From Streptococcus anginosus (lineage in GTDB: Bacteria > Bacillota > Bacilli > Lactobacillales > Streptococcaceae): a stretch of DNA of 64,000 nucleotides. This document shows positions 8,648-18,551 of the stretch, piece after piece. The notes beneath the pieces were generated by a model, which saw only the letters and a program-made list of their open reading frames with translations, ran no database searches and had not been told where the DNA came from. Numbering within the stretch: the first letter of the stretch is position 1; each line of letters starts with the position of its first letter. The stretch spans positions 1,937,353 to 2,001,352 of the forward strand of contig NZ_CP012719.1 in assembly GCF_001697145.1 (NCBI RefSeq). The letters are read 5' to 3'. Both the position numbers and the translations under genes were made by a program.

Positions 8648-9916
8648 TTATTTAAAATTCTCAATTGCTCCGTCATAATTTGCCCATTCTTTGCTGAAGA
8701 ATCGATCATTCATCCGGTAAGTCGGAGCAGGCTTTGGATTGGAAATAAAAGGATTGACAGCCTTATCAAACGCCAGCCAGCCAAGCCAGCCCATGTGAAT
8801 GGTGTCCTGCATAAAATAAGGTTTCCCACCATCGTTTGAAAAGTCTGCAATATTGGTAAAACCTTGGCTTTCCAACTGATAACGAATTTTCTTCACCGCT
8901 TGTTGATACTTTTCTTGACTCAAACCAGTATAGGCCATCCACTTTGCATTGACAGGGGGAATAACAAAGATTGGATTCGTTTTTGACTTGGCAAATTGCT
9001 TCAAAACAAGCTGTAAGTCATTATACTCAGGAGACTTGACATAGGATAGCTTTTCCTGCGCACCTTTGAGCTTCTTTAAATGCTTTCGCAAACGGCGACG
9101 ATAGAACTTATTATCAATTCCCAAGTTATTATTGTTAGTGTTTTTTTGTGCATCTTTAATAGCAAATTTTTCTAAATCCTCGTAGGAAAATTTATTTGGT
9201 AAACGCTTGACTTGAGGCTGAACCAATTTTTCATAATTTGCATTGCGTTCGGCAAATAGTGAGCTAAAAAGAGCATCCTCCCGCTGATTCAAACGACTAA
9301 TAAGACGAATATATTGCTTGTCAAAATTTGACAGTTTCTGATTAGCAGCGACTTTTTTTACATTGTCTTTCATAGCCACTGTCGGATACAGTTGTAAGAG
9401 ACGCTTAGCCGCATACTGAGCAGCAATATCTCCTTCTTGCTGACGCAAGAAACTGGTCAATTGATCACTATTAAAATATTGTTGAAATGCTGCTGGACTG
9501 TAGCCTTTTTTGGTAAACCATTGAGGAGAGACCACATACACGACTGTTTTATTTTTCAGTTGAGGAAGCAGCTGCTGCATACCAAAATATTGTGTAAGAG
9601 ACGCTGCGGCACGTTGCCCCAAAAAATACGGACGGTAATTGCGGTTGTATTTTTCTGACAAAACCGCAGGATGCATACTGTCAAAGCGCAGCCATTCACT
9701 TGAACCAAAGTAAGGAACAAAGCGGTGCTTTTTATCTGTCAAAGTACGTACTTTTTGTGTTCTTCCCTTGAAACTTCCCGCCGTCAAAGTAACGGCTGAG
9801 CGCTTTTCAGCTTGGTAATCATGTTGTTGCTTGGTTGGGTAGAAAAATAGTAAAGCCACCACCATCAAAAGGGCGCAGAAAACTGGACCTAAAATGAGCC
9901 ACAATCGTTTAAGCAT
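8648..9916 (-). CDS. dltD: DltD, D-alanine transfer to lipoteichoic acid
   Basis: 422 aa with one N-terminal membrane anchor (residues ~7-26) and an extracytoplasmic SGNH-like catalytic domain. The nucleophile region is FGSSEW (~residue 71) and the Asp/His pair lies in [10 protein letters not shown] near the C-terminus. DltD moves D-alanine to the polyglycerol phosphate (or ribitol phosphate) chain at the outer face of the membrane, lowering surface charge and raising resistance to cationic peptides. The start overlaps dltC by 8 nt. Last gene of the dlt operon, followed by a terminator. Confidence 0.95.
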   Translation of the reverse strand: MLKRLWLILGPVFCALLMVVALLFFYPTKQQHDYQAEKRSAVTLTAGSFKGRTQKVRTLTDKKHRFVPYFGSSEWLRFDSMHPAVLSEKYNRNYRPYFLGQRAAASLTQYFGMQQLLPQLKNKTVVYVVSPQWFTKKGYSPAAFQQYFNSDQLTSFLRQQEGDIAAQYAAKRLLQLYPTVAMKDNVKKVAANQKLSNFDKQYIRLISRLNQREDALFSSLFAERNANYEKLVQPQVKRLPNKFSYEDLEKFAIKDAQKNTNNNNLGIDNKFYRRRLRKHLKKLKGAQEKLSYVKSPEYNDLQLVLKQFAKSKTNPIFVIPPVNAKWMAYTGLSQEKYQQAVKKIRYQLESQGFTNIADFSNDGGKPYFMQDTIHMGWLGWLAFDKAVNPFISNPKPAPTYRMNDRFFSKEWANYDGAIENFK

Positions 9917-10148
9917 TGCGAAGCTCCGTTACACCTTCAATAATTTTATTAGCCGTATTCCAATCATCACGACCAAATTCTGAGACGGGAACATGGATGT
10001 CAAAATGGTTTTCTAGCTCAACAATCAATTCCACAGTACCCATACTGTCCAGGACTCCTGCATCAAACAAATCTTCGTCCATCATGTCTGATACATCTTC
10101 CATAAACAAATCATCAATAATTTCTAATACTTCTGCTTTTACGTCCAT
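9909..10148 (-). CDS. dltC: D-alanyl carrier protein DltC
   Basis: 79 aa acyl-carrier-like protein. The phosphopantetheine attachment serine lies in [12 protein letters not shown] (~residue 35). DltA loads D-alanine onto the prosthetic thiol and DltB/DltD pass it outward. AAGGAGTTCTCTA precedes the ATG. Fifteen nt separate it from dltB upstream and 8 nt overlap with dltD downstream, so translation of the operon is tightly coupled. Confidence 0.95.
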   Translation of the reverse strand: MDVKAEVLEIIDDLFMEDVSDMMDEDLFDAGVLDSMGTVELIVELENHFDIHVPVSEFGRDDWNTANKIIEGVTELRNA

Positions 10149-10163
10149 TAGAGAACTCCTTTT

Positions 10164-11408
10164 TTATTTTTTAAACCATAAGTCATTCAAAAATCCTGAG
10201 AAGATTAAGAATGAAAACATTACAACATTAAAAGTGATAAACATCCCCACTGCTTGTGTCCATTTGTTATCTGGCAATGGTGGCAAATTCTTCTTTTTCC
10301 GTTCTTTATTGACGGTCTTCTTCTTTCGCACCCAAGCGTCATTGATAACGAGCCCTAGACCATGAAAGAGTCCATAAGCAATGTAATACCAAGTCACACC
10401 GTGCCAAAAGCCCATGACTAGCATGTTGATGATATAAGCTACGCTTGAAGTGGTGTTCCGATTTTTAAATACTTTATTTCGGATAAGTACTGTGACCAGC
10501 CGCATAAATACAAAATCACGGAACCAGAAAGACAGACTCATGTGCCAACGATTCCAAAACTCTTTCAAATCGCGCGAAACGAAAGGTTTATTAAAGTTAA
10601 TCGGACTTTTAATGCCCATTAGATTGGAAATAGCGAGGGCAAACATGGAATAACCCGCAAAGTCAAAAAATAAATCCAATCCAAATACATACATCACTCC
10701 TAGAGTTGGCAGGTTGAAGATACCACCCATTTGCACTGCATATTGCTTGAGAGGAGGCAAAATCATTGAGCCTAAAATATGTGCCAAGATAAACTTGTAT
10801 AGAAAGCCAAGCATTATGTATTGAACGGATTGCTCCAACATATCTAGCAGTTCATCACGCTCAGGGATATTTTCATAATCTTGATTGAACCGCTTAAAAC
10901 GATCAATCGGTCCACTTGAAAAAGTCGGCATAAAGAGCATAAAACGTAGAAATTCCCATAAGCTAAAGTCTTTTAGTACGCCATCTCGCAGCTCAATAAT
11001 CATTCCTACTGAACGAAAAGTCAAATAAGAAATTCCCAAAAAGCCTAAGAGTGATTGATGTCCATAAATCGCTGGCATCACTTTTACAAGGAAAAGCGGC
11101 AAGATAGAGAGAGCAATGTGCAAGTAGAATATCCACTTGCCGTCTCTTGCTTTTCGATAAATTTTGTAAGACCAAACCCAAATCATCTGCCAAATAACGT
11201 AAAACAGTAGCGCATAAATTTGCGTTAACTTCGGTCCAGTCAGCATAAAAATGATAAAAGCAAAGCTGACCAGAGCTTCGTAAATGGGAAATCTTTTTTT
11301 GAAGAATAAACCAACAAAGATTGGCAAAACGGCTAAAATGATATAAACAAAATACTGCGGATCCCCGTACGGTTCCAAGTGAGGAAGCTGTCTTATGAAA
11401 TCCATCAT
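10164..11408 (-). CDS. dltB: DltB, MBOAT-family D-alanyl transferase
   Basis: 414 aa polytopic membrane protein. The MBOAT signature includes [16 protein letters not shown] and the catalytic histidine in [11 protein letters not shown]. Together with DltC-D-Ala it carries the D-alanyl group across the membrane for DltD. The start codon overlaps the dltA stop by 4 nt (ATGA). Full length for the family. Confidence 0.95.
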   Translation of the reverse strand: MMDFIRQLPHLEPYGDPQYFVYIILAVLPIFVGLFFKKRFPIYEALVSFAFIIFMLTGPKLTQIYALLFYVIWQMIWVWSYKIYRKARDGKWIFYLHIALSILPLFLVKVMPAIYGHQSLLGFLGISYLTFRSVGMIIELRDGVLKDFSLWEFLRFMLFMPTFSSGPIDRFKRFNQDYENIPERDELLDMLEQSVQYIMLGFLYKFILAHILGSMILPPLKQYAVQMGGIFNLPTLGVMYVFGLDLFFDFAGYSMFALAISNLMGIKSPINFNKPFVSRDLKEFWNRWHMSLSFWFRDFVFMRLVTVLIRNKVFKNRNTTSSVAYIINMLVMGFWHGVTWYYIAYGLFHGLGLVINDAWVRKKKTVNKERKKKNLPPLPDNKWTQAVGMFITFNVVMFSFLIFSGFLNDLWFKK

Positions 11409-12955
11409 CGGTTGTTGACCTCGCTAATCAAACCTTTAATATCAATCTTACCATTTGGTGTCAATGGCAAGGAATCCCGATAAAGGAATTTGGAAGGCAT
11501 CATATAAGACATCATAATATCTTGCAAATCTTCTTTGATAGCTTTGGTGATGTCAATCTCACGCTCAAATTGTTCCTTAACCCCGTCCTTCAGGATGACA
11601 TAGGCTAGAAGGTTTTGTACTTTATGATCTTTATTGTAACGCGGTACAGCCACAGCTGAGTCCACATATTGAGACTTGTTCAGGTTTTGGGAAACATCTT
11701 CTAATTCAATACGAAAACCGTTGAACTTGATTTGGAAATCCATACGACCGCCATAAAGCAGTAAACCTTCATCTGTCATAGTACCAACATCACCTGTATG
11801 ATAAGCTGGTAACCCTTCAAATTCAAAGAATGCTTCGGCTGTTTTCTCTGGATTGTTCATATAGCCTTTTGATACAGCTGGTCCAGATATAATGATTTCT
11901 CCTTGCTCACCATTTGGCAATTTGTTTCCGTCTTCATCAATCACAAAAGTTGGAGAATCTGCTTTGGTATAGCCAATCGGCAAGCGTTTCATATTTGTCA
12001 GCATATCATCCGTTATAGCAACGGCAGATAGAGCCACAGTTGCTTCTGTCGGACCGTAAGCATTGATAATACGTGCATTTGGAAAACGGTCACGCAATTT
12101 TTGAGCCGTTTTAACCGTCAATTCTTCTCCGTCAAAGTAGAAATGTGTAATGCCTGGCATTTTTTCAGCATTGAAATCTTCAGACAGCATTGCCATGTCT
12201 GCAAAAGACGGCGTGGATGTCCAAATAGCGATTGGCAAGTTCAAAATAGTCTCAAACAGCTGCTTGAAATCTTGCGTAATGGCAGACGGAACTGCAAAAA
12301 GTGTTCCTCCAAGTGCCAAGGTTGGCGCCCAGTACATAACCGATAAATCAAAAGAGTAAGGTGGCTGCGCCAACATTTGCGGACGAGCTGGAGTCGCAAA
12401 TTCCTTATCTGTAATCATCCAGTTGGTAAAGCTAAGCAAATTATCGTGCGAGATTTGCACACCCTTTGGCTTTCCAGTCGTTCCTGAGGTGAAAATGATA
12501 TAGTAATTCGCATCACCTTTAACAGGGTGTGTAATTTCGTAAGGATGTTTGGCTGCAAAAGCTACTTGAACTGTTGTTACATCAAGAATCGGAATCGTCA
12601 CATCTTTCAGCGGAAAGTCATTGATTGCAATAATGAGACTAGGCTGTGCCACTTCCACAATCGCTGTCACGCGCTCCAGAGCTGAATGACTATCAATCGG
12701 AATATAAGCATGTCCTGACTTCGTCAAAGCTACAAAGGTTGCTAACATGTCGTATTCTTGTCCACCAAACACCACCACTGGTGACTTTTCAGGAAGCGCA
12801 AGACTATCAATCTTTGCAGCGAGCGAATCCGAGTCCACTTTCAAATCATGATAAGTATGAGCTTCTCCGAGGACATTGTAAACTGGAAAATCTGGTTGAG
12901 ACTGAGCAAAGCGCTCAATCGTTTCAATCATGTCGTTAATTACTGAATTGGTCAC
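11405..12955 (-). CDS. dltA: D-alanine--D-alanyl carrier protein ligase DltA
   Basis: 516 aa adenylate-forming enzyme. It carries the ATP loop [13 protein letters not shown] (~residues 150-162), the A5-like [11 protein letters not shown] and the C-terminal lysine motif [10 protein letters not shown]. It activates D-alanine with ATP and loads DltC. Located 9 nt downstream of dltX and overlapping dltB by 4 nt. Length and motifs are complete. Confidence 0.95.
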   Translation of the reverse strand: MTNSVINDMIETIERFAQSQPDFPVYNVLGEAHTYHDLKVDSDSLAAKIDSLALPEKSPVVVFGGQEYDMLATFVALTKSGHAYIPIDSHSALERVTAIVEVAQPSLIIAINDFPLKDVTIPILDVTTVQVAFAAKHPYEITHPVKGDANYYIIFTSGTTGKPKGVQISHDNLLSFTNWMITDKEFATPARPQMLAQPPYSFDLSVMYWAPTLALGGTLFAVPSAITQDFKQLFETILNLPIAIWTSTPSFADMAMLSEDFNAEKMPGITHFYFDGEELTVKTAQKLRDRFPNARIINAYGPTEATVALSAVAITDDMLTNMKRLPIGYTKADSPTFVIDEDGNKLPNGEQGEIIISGPAVSKGYMNNPEKTAEAFFEFEGLPAYHTGDVGTMTDEGLLLYGGRMDFQIKFNGFRIELEDVSQNLNKSQYVDSAVAVPRYNKDHKVQNLLAYVILKDGVKEQFEREIDITKAIKEDLQDIMMSYMMPSKFLYRDSLPLTPNGKIDIKGLISEVNNR

Positions 12956-12964
12956 AGTCTGCTC

Positions 12965-13105
12965 CTAAAATTCATTATAGATAAAACCACCTTGGCCTTG
13001 ACCAAGATAATTAAAGAAATAAAGCAACGCTAGAAATATCACAAAATAAAGCAGCGTCTGTCCAAAAAATTTAAAAATTATTTTATGTTTTTTCATCATA
13101 TTCAT
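12965..13105 (-). CDS. dltX: DltX, small membrane protein heading the dlt operon
   Basis: 46 aa (44 or 43 if the later ATGs at 13099 or 13096 are used). One hydrophobic helix (TLLYFVIFLALLYFF) is followed by the conserved C-terminus GQGQGGFIYNEF, the hallmark of DltX, whose C-terminal motif lies outside and takes part in D-alanyl transfer. It is the first gene of the operon, 9 nt before dltA. Three in-frame ATGs crowd the start and no strong Shine-Dalgarno decides among them. Confidence 0.9.
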   Translation of the reverse strand: MNMMKKHKIIFKFFGQTLLYFVIFLALLYFFNYLGQGQGGFIYNEF

Positions 13106-13139
13106 CACTTTTGTCTTACTTCTAGATAAGACTTAGTAT

Positions 13140-13169
13140 ATTTTACCATTTTCTAACGCTATTTTTCAA
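13140..13169 (-). promoter_or_regulatory. Probable dlt operon promoter
   Basis: On the minus strand: TTGAAA (13169-13164), 18 nt, then TAAAAT (13145-13140) preceded by TGG, giving a leader of about 28 nt before dltX. I looked for a CiaR box, which controls dlt in pneumococcus, and did not find one here. The remaining 13170-13297 shows no gene. Confidence 0.5.
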
Positions 13170-13297
13170 TACAAAACATTCTTTAATTGAGGAATTCAGT
13201 TAGAATTAAGGTTTATTTACAACAAACCTAGACAAATTACAGATACTTCTTGACACAGTTAGCTGAAAAAATACGTCTACTAACAGCAACTTTTGAT

Positions 13298-13389
13298 AAT
13301 ATATAAAAATTTTATATATTTTCTTGACTTTAAAAAGAAAAAGAACTATACTATGTATAGAAAAATTATATATAAAAATATTATATATA
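13298..13389 (+). promoter_or_regulatory. PadR-operon promoter flanked by two palindromes
   Basis: TTGACT (13324-13329), 17 nt, TATACT (13347-13352) form a strong promoter. A perfect palindrome with 11-bp arms (AATATATAAAA-A-TTTTATATATT, 13298-13320) ends just before the -35. A second one (TATATATAA-N5-TTATATATA, 13367-13389) sits between the likely start and the Shine-Dalgarno sequence. The two are related in sequence, which suggests operators for autoregulation by the PadR protein encoded next. Confidence 0.65.
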
Positions 13390-13399
13390 GGAGGTGCTC

Positions 13400-13726
13400 A
13401 TGTATTTTCCAACATCTTCTACCTTGATTGAATTTCTCATTCTAGCGATTTTGGAAAGCGAAGATTCCTATGGCTATGAGGTTAGCCAAACGATTAAATT
13501 GATTGCCAATATCAAGGAATCAACCTTATATCCTATTTTGAAAAAGTTAGAAAAAAATCGTTATTTAACGACTTACTCGCAAGAATATCAAGGTCGAAAA
13601 CGGAAGTATTACTCCCTTACTCCAGAAGGGCGAAAGCAGTTAAACACCCTTAAAAGGGAGTGGGAGTTATATACAGCGACAGTCAACGGTATCATAGAAG
13701 GGAACATTCGCCATGACAAAAACTGA
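13400..13726 (+). CDS. PadR-family transcriptional regulator
   Basis: 108 aa. The PadR winged helix occupies residues ~5-85 (FLILAILESEDSYGYEVSQ, STLYPILKKLEKNRYL, GRKRKYYSLTPEGRKQL). The ATG at 13400 follows AGGAGG (13389-13394) with normal spacing; the GTG at 13394 lies inside the ribosome binding site and is not the start. It overlaps the next gene by 14 nt. PadR genes paired with a DUF1700 (HAAS) partner commonly respond to envelope stress and repress their own operon; that role is inferred. Confidence 0.9.
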   Translation: MYFPTSSTLIEFLILAILESEDSYGYEVSQTIKLIANIKESTLYPILKKLEKNRYLTTYSQEYQGRKRKYYSLTPEGRKQLNTLKREWELYTATVNGIIEGNIRHDKN

Positions 13727-14708
13727 CTATTTAGCCGCACTAGAGAAATACTTGAAAACATTGCCAGAAGCAGATTATAAAGAAGCAATGGATTATTTTA
13801 CGGAATACTTTGAAGAAGCCGGACCTGAAAATGAAGCACAAGTCATTGAGGAGTTGGGAGATCCCAAAGACGCAGCAGAAGAGATTATTCGCTCACTTTC
13901 ATCAAATCAAGCAGAAGAAATGTCAACTCGTCCTCAACACCAGTCATCTGCACACAATCACCAATCATATACCGACAATGCTTATATCTTTGAAGACTAT
14001 GCAACAATCTCTGAATTACATATTGATGTCACCACGCAAGATATTCTGATTGAGCCTTCACCTGATGATTTTTTCCACATCAAATACTATAATGGAAAAG
14101 GCAACAATCAAATCATTTCTACTGTTCAAAACGAGAAGTGGCACATTACAGAAAAAGGCAACACGCATTATAGTGGTTTGGACTGGATTATTAACGTCAT
14201 GAAAAACGGTTTTGATAATCATCCTATTTGCATTCAAATCCCGAATGGCAAGATTCTTCAGTCATTCTCACTTCAAGCAACTTCTGGTGATGTAGCTGTA
14301 TCTCATCTTCAAACACAAAAAGGAACGATTGAGCTTTCAAGTGGTGATTTGACCATGCGTCATTGCCATTTGCAACAGACCAATGTTACCCTTATCAGTG
14401 GTGATATTCATCTAGCACATGTCAAATTAACGGATTGTAAGCTATCTCTCGTGTCAGGGGATCTCGACACGCATTCTTTAGAAATTGCTGGTAAAACCTC
14501 TATTCAAACAACAAGCGGAGATATTTCACTTCATCTGCTGCACCATGATTTCAGCTATGATCTTGAAACAGTGCACGGAGACATTTCTATCTCTGATCAG
14601 CTCCAGCCGAGCCACCAAATCGTTGGCAACACAATCCGTCATAAAGTATCAACTTCTACAGATTCTCTTACTATCCAAGCTGTCAGCGGAGACATCAATC
14701 TTTATTAG
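13713..14708 (+). CDS. HAAS (DUF1700) and DUF4097-like beta-solenoid protein
   Basis: 331 aa. Residues ~1-70 form the helical HAAS/DUF1700 domain (YLKTLPEADYKEAMDYFTEY, LGDPKDAAEEII). A low-complexity linker follows, and then from ~residue 85 a DUF4097-like domain. That domain has a recurring SGD turn (TSGDVAV, SSGDLTM, ISGDIHL, VSGDLDT, TSGDISL, VSGDINL) expected of a beta-solenoid. There is no signal peptide. Translation is coupled to the PadR gene by overlap. The pair resembles known PadR/HAAS modules; its biochemical role is unknown. Confidence 0.8.
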   Translation: MTKTDYLAALEKYLKTLPEADYKEAMDYFTEYFEEAGPENEAQVIEELGDPKDAAEEIIRSLSSNQAEEMSTRPQHQSSAHNHQSYTDNAYIFEDYATISELHIDVTTQDILIEPSPDDFFHIKYYNGKGNNQIISTVQNEKWHITEKGNTHYSGLDWIINVMKNGFDNHPICIQIPNGKILQSFSLQATSGDVAVSHLQTQKGTIELSSGDLTMRHCHLQQTNVTLISGDIHLAHVKLTDCKLSLVSGDLDTHSLEIAGKTSIQTTSGDISLHLLHHDFSYDLETVHGDISISDQLQPSHQIVGNTIRHKVSTSTDSLTIQAVSGDINLY

Positions 14709-14717
14709 AGGTTTCGC

Positions 14718-15335
14718 ATGAAACAGATTCATTGGTTATTCTTTGATGTTGGCTCAACTTTGGTAAATGAAGAAAAAGCCTACCAAGATCGGATTGAGCA
14801 GGCTATTGCGGATACTCACATTTCTTATGCAGCATTTTATCAAACTATGATTCACTATTTTAAGGAAAACAAAAAGGGCGATGCGGAGGCTCTGAACGAT
14901 TATGGTCTGAAGCGTCCGTCTTGGAGGTCTGATTTAGAGGTGCTGTATCCTGACTGCAAGCAAGCGCTGAAAACTCTCCACCAGCACTACAAGATTGGGA
15001 TTATTGCCAACCAGTTACCGAACTTGCAAGCAAGATTGGGAAGATTTGGTATTGATTCTTGGATTGATCTGGTGATTTCCTCTGCCGATGTTGGCTTGGC
15101 AAAACCTGATCTCGCTATTTTTGAGTTAGCTCTCCAACAAGCGAACTGCTTAGCTGAAGGCGCTGTGATGATTGGCGACCGTTTGTACAATGATATTCTT
15201 CCGGCTAAACAACTTGGAATGCAAACCATTTGGATCCGACAGAGATTTAGCCGCTTGACCCACGTAACGAATCCAGCAGAAGCACCAGATTGGACTGTTG
15301 ATAATTTGACAGAGATTCTAGAGATTTTAGGCTGA
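14718..15335 (+). CDS. HAD-family hydrolase (subfamily IA)
   Basis: 205 aa. Motif I is FFDVGSTL (residues 8-15), the lysine motif is SADVGLAKPDLAIF, and the acid motif is IGDRLYNDI. The second acidic residue of motif I (DxD) is replaced (DVG), as in some HAD members lacking standard phosphatase activity, so its catalytic competence is uncertain. It starts 9 nt after the HAAS gene and probably belongs to the same operon, which ends at the terminator just downstream. Confidence 0.8.
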   Translation: MKQIHWLFFDVGSTLVNEEKAYQDRIEQAIADTHISYAAFYQTMIHYFKENKKGDAEALNDYGLKRPSWRSDLEVLYPDCKQALKTLHQHYKIGIIANQLPNLQARLGRFGIDSWIDLVISSADVGLAKPDLAIFELALQQANCLAEGAVMIGDRLYNDILPAKQLGMQTIWIRQRFSRLTHVTNPAEAPDWTVDNLTEILEILG

Positions 15336-15341
15336 GCATGC

Positions 15342-15374
15342 AAAAAACTAGAGTTGTTTCGCTCTAGTTTTTTT
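15342..15374 (+). terminator. Terminator of the PadR operon
   Basis: AAAAAACTAGAG and CTCTAGTTTTTT pair perfectly around an 8-nt loop, followed by more T, 7 nt after the HAD gene stop. Confidence 0.9.
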
Positions 15375-15552
15375 AACGTTATCAACTTTATTATATCATA
15401 AATTTTTTTCAAAAATAGACTTGTTTCTTCTTATTTTTGTGATATATTGAAAGTGAAAAAAGGGGAATTCTTTAAGCAGTTCGTCAGAAGGGAGGATTTA
15501 TAATTAGAGCTGTAGTTTTATCAATTTGATTTTATAAAAAGGAGGAAACACT

Positions 15553-16167
15553 ATGAGGCGTTTAGGTTTAATGTTTATTAGCTTTTTAAGTTTCTTAGTT
15601 CTAGCCTTTGGCATTGGAACGACTGTAAAAGCTGATGAAACTACTGTTAAAAATTTTGATGTTGTAACAGTTACTAAAGATGAAATCTTAGCCAATTATG
15701 TTAGTAATACAGGCGTTAGTTTTGCAGAAGCTGAACGTACTTTATTCCCCAATAAGAGCACTTCTCAAGCTAGAAATGCTCAGCTAAATGAAGAAACTTC
15801 ATATGTAGTGTTACGTGGTGCTACATATCAAGATGATACGTTAATTTCTTATATTCCAAATAATGCAGGACATGTCTATTTTTATTGTGAAGTTAGTAAA
15901 AGCGGTTGGTTTAGAGGAATAAAACGAATTGTTTATGCAGGTTATTATTCTGGAAGTTTAATATTCCAAGGAAATTTTCAATACGCTTTACCCGATGCCA
16001 ATAGAATACACTTTACTTTAAACGGTCATTTGTATAGAAATACATCAACAACCACTTCAATCGGAGCTGGAATTGGTATTGGTCAGGTTGGTAGCTTTAA
16101 TGTCGGAGTTGCTGATACATCTAGTTACCACAGTCCATTATATTATCATGGAAATAGGAGTTATTAA
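15553..16167 (+). CDS. Secreted protein of unknown function
   Basis: 204 aa with a clear signal peptide (MRRLG..., hydrophobic core to ~residue 24, cleavage likely after VKA-D at ~27). AGGAGG precedes the ATG. The mature part has no recognised domain. The C-terminus holds a glycine-rich stretch (SIGAGIGIGQVGSFNVGVAD) and ends HSPLYYHGNRSY. No sortase motif or lipobox is present. It is followed after 2 nt by a 58-aa membrane protein, so the two are probably co-expressed. A bacteriocin-like or adhesin-like function is possible but unsupported. Confidence 0.7.
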   Translation: MRRLGLMFISFLSFLVLAFGIGTTVKADETTVKNFDVVTVTKDEILANYVSNTGVSFAEAERTLFPNKSTSQARNAQLNEETSYVVLRGATYQDDTLISYIPNNAGHVYFYCEVSKSGWFRGIKRIVYAGYYSGSLIFQGNFQYALPDANRIHFTLNGHLYRNTSTTTSIGAGIGIGQVGSFNVGVADTSSYHSPLYYHGNRSY

Positions 16168-16169
16168 GT

Positions 16170-16346
16170 ATGAAAAAAAAGATTGTTATTTTTCAAGCTA
16201 TTTGGTTTGTTTGTTCCCCTTTCATTTCTTTATTTATTTGTAGAAATATGCCAATTATACGTGATTTATTATTTCATATATTTTTCTTAGTTTTAATCCT
16301 ATCACAATGGTTAGCGATTAAAACACTATCACACCTTGACGATTAA
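16170..16346 (+). CDS. Small membrane protein, unknown
   Basis: 58 aa starting MKKKIVIF, with two hydrophobic helices (residues ~5-24 and ~33-50) and a short acidic end (SHLDD). AGGAG sits in the last codons of the upstream secreted-protein gene, which supports translational coupling. It is too short for many gene finders. Small two-helix proteins next to secreted peptides can be immunity or accessory factors; nothing here proves that. Confidence 0.6.
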   Translation: MKKKIVIFQAIWFVCSPFISLFICRNMPIIRDLLFHIFFLVLILSQWLAIKTLSHLDD

Positions 16347-16359
16347 GCAAAGGTCAAAC

Positions 16360-16390
16360 GAAAGAGGTTGGGTTTTCCAGCCTCTTTTGT
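16360..16390. terminator. Bidirectional terminator
   Basis: AAAGAGGTTGG pairs with CCAGCCTCTTT (one G-T pair) around GTTTT. It lies between the 58-aa gene and the convergent lipoprotein gene and can serve both. Confidence 0.75.
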
Positions 16391-16396
16391 CTATCG

Positions 16397-17857
16397 TCAC
16401 CGTACGCCAGGACCTCCGCCCATGCCGTTTCCATTTTGGGTAGTCAGGCTAGCTGTTGCGGTCGTGCTTTGTCCATTGACTGTAATGGTGTAGCTTTCAC
16501 CGTCTTTGATAGCAGCTGAGCTAGCGAGAACGGATTGGAAATTTTTAGCAGCGGTATAGCTGAGGATTTCTTTGCCTGACGAATCGGTAATCGTCACCTT
16601 GTCCCCAGCACTACCAGACACATTCGCAAGGATGGAAGCTTGCTTAGAATTTGAGCCAAAGCCCATTGCCATGCCATTGCTGCCGACCATTACAACGGTT
16701 CCGCCAGTAATGGTGCCATTTCCGTCATAGTCAAGAGCGCCATTGCCACCATTTGTCGGCCCGTCCACATAGACTTCACCACCTGAAATGGTCAAATCCC
16801 CGTTAGAATCCAATCCGTCACCTTGGGCATTAACCTTGACTTTACCACCTGTGATGGTCAGACTGACACCAGCGGTTGCTTGTCCCGGAGCGCTCTCGCT
16901 ACTGCTACCGTCTGCTGCATTGATTCCGTCGTCATTGGCTGTCAGGTCTAAATCCCCACCGTTAATGGTGACGGTTTTGCCTTCCAGCGCTTCTTCGCTC
17001 TTTTCTACCTTAATCGTACCGCCGTCAATAAGAGCCGTATTAGAAGCGTGAATACCATCATCTCCAGCGTTAATGGTAATCTTTCCAGACTGGATATAGA
17101 AATTGCCTAATGATGTATCTTCATCATTATCCGCATGAATGGCATCTTCCGTTGCAGTCAAATTCATTGTCGCGTCTTTAATATTGATTGCGTCATTCGC
17201 TGAAAGAGCGTTTTTATAACCTTTAATCGTGTAGGTTCCGCCTGTAATGCGCAAATCATCATTGGACTCAATAGCATTGCCATACTTGCCTTCTACCGTC
17301 AGACTACCAGAACCGTTGAAAGTGAGATCATCCTTGCTGTAAATCGCAGCGTCATAGTCTGTATTCTTGTGATTGGCAGAATCCGAAATCGTGTTCTTGC
17401 TACCTTTTGCAAGCGTGATAAAAGTCTTATCTGCATTTTCTACGACAATTGCAGCATCTGTTCCAGTCATCCTGACCCCATTCAGCACGAGCTGAACCTT
17501 GTCTTGGTCGCCAACTTTAACGACAACTTGGACATTTTTACTTGAACCAGATAAGACATAAGTCCCAGCTTTGGTAATCGTCACTGTAGAGCCGGACACT
17601 TCCGCACCAGAACCAGAAGTCTTGGCAGATGACCCACTCAAGCTAATCTTAGTTGCTTTTGATTCATCATAAGAAGCATCTTGGTCACGCTTAGTAAAGT
17701 AATCAGATATCTTGGTGGTTGTTGTCTTACTTGTGCTAGAAGAGCTAGTGCCGGTTGAGTTGGTGTTTGTCATACTGCACGCCCCTAAAGCAACTGTCAA
17801 TAGGACAAGTGGAATCAAACGTTTGAACTGTTTTCGTTTTGAGGTTGATCTTCTCAT
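16397..17857 (-). CDS. Lipoprotein with carbohydrate-binding-like beta-helix (DUF4353 type)
   Basis: 486 aa from the ATG at 17857, which follows AAAGGAGGACAGCC; the longer frame back to 17911 would overlap the upstream gene and has no ribosome binding site. A basic N-terminus and hydrophobic stretch end in the lipobox TVALGAC, so it is a membrane-anchored lipoprotein. A serine/threonine linker follows, then repeated turns such as GDDGIHA, NDDGINA, ITGGKVKV and GDLTISGG. Such turns are typical of a right-handed beta-helix and of the carbohydrate-binding domain family often annotated DUF4353. It is the last gene of an operon with DUF4956 and VTC-domain proteins. Confidence 0.8.
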   Translation of the reverse strand: MRRSTSKRKQFKRLIPLVLLTVALGACSMTNTNSTGTSSSSTSKTTTTKISDYFTKRDQDASYDESKATKISLSGSSAKTSGSGAEVSGSTVTITKAGTYVLSGSSKNVQVVVKVGDQDKVQLVLNGVRMTGTDAAIVVENADKTFITLAKGSKNTISDSANHKNTDYDAAIYSKDDLTFNGSGSLTVEGKYGNAIESNDDLRITGGTYTIKGYKNALSANDAINIKDATMNLTATEDAIHADNDEDTSLGNFYIQSGKITINAGDDGIHASNTALIDGGTIKVEKSEEALEGKTVTINGGDLDLTANDDGINAADGSSSESAPGQATAGVSLTITGGKVKVNAQGDGLDSNGDLTISGGEVYVDGPTNGGNGALDYDGNGTITGGTVVMVGSNGMAMGFGSNSKQASILANVSGSAGDKVTITDSSGKEILSYTAAKNFQSVLASSAAIKDGESYTITVNGQSTTATASLTTQNGNGMGGGPGVR

Positions 17858-17870
17858 GGCTGTCCTCCTT

Positions 17871-18551
17871 TTATAGTTCATTTTCTTTTGTGACATAGCG
17901 GCTAATGGCAATCTCTAAATTCCCATTTCGCGTCCGCAAAGCGTCCATTAACTCTTTCTCTGTCATCGTACCATTTAATTGGACAATATACTTAATCTTG
18001 AACAGACTTCCCATATCAGACGTTTTGACATTTGCTAATTCAACATAGTTGGCCGCCTTTTGAAAGATGTCATCAAAGACCGTCTCATAGTCCAAACTTT
18101 CTGGAATGACAACGGTCACTTGACGCATAGAATGCTTCATCTGCCCGAAATTCACCGTTTCCAGCAACAACATGACAACCGACATGATGATCGTAAAGAC
18201 GCTGGCAAAGACAAGATAGCCCATACCGACAGCAATCCCAATCGTCATCGCAAGGAAAATCGCCAGCAATTCCTTAGCACCACCCGGTGCTGAACGAAAG
18301 CGAATCAAGCCGAAAGCCCCCATGACCGCAACCCCTGCACCCAGACTGCCATTGACTAGGAAAATGACAATGGCAATCAAAGTCGGCAGCATAACCAAGG
18401 TCATCATAAAGGACTTGCTGTAAATGGTTTTGTATTGATAGACCTTAGCTAATATCAGCCCCAGCACAAGGGCGATACCAATCGCACCAAACATACTGGC
18501 TGGATTGACCGTTGTCCCCGTAAAGACATCACTAAATAGCTGATCGAACAT
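17871..18551 (-). CDS. DUF4956 membrane protein
   Basis: 226 aa. The N-terminal half carries about four membrane helices (FGAIGIALVLGLILAKVY, ..., IGIAVGMGYLVFASVFTIIMSVVMLLL) with the conserved loop FGLIRFRSAPGGAKE. The C-terminal half is soluble. DUF4956 genes typically stand next to VTC-domain genes, as here: it overlaps the VTC gene by 20 nt. The family is proposed to be the membrane partner of a VTC-type polymerase, but its function is not established. Confidence 0.85.
   Translation of the reverse strand: MFDQLFSDVFTGTTVNPASMFGAIGIALVLGLILAKVYQYKTIYSKSFMMTLVMLPTLIAIVIFLVNGSLGAGVAVMGAFGLIRFRSAPGGAKELLAIFLAMTIGIAVGMGYLVFASVFTIIMSVVMLLLETVNFGQMKHSMRQVTVVIPESLDYETVFDDIFQKAANYVELANVKTSDMGSLFKIKYIVQLNGTMTEKELMDALRTRNGNLEIAISRYVTKENEL

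Noticed and set aside
14987..15412. 141-codon ORF antisense to the HAD gene at 14718..15335
   Set aside because: It lies in the shadow of a gene with clear HAD motifs, has no binding site, and crosses the terminator hairpin.
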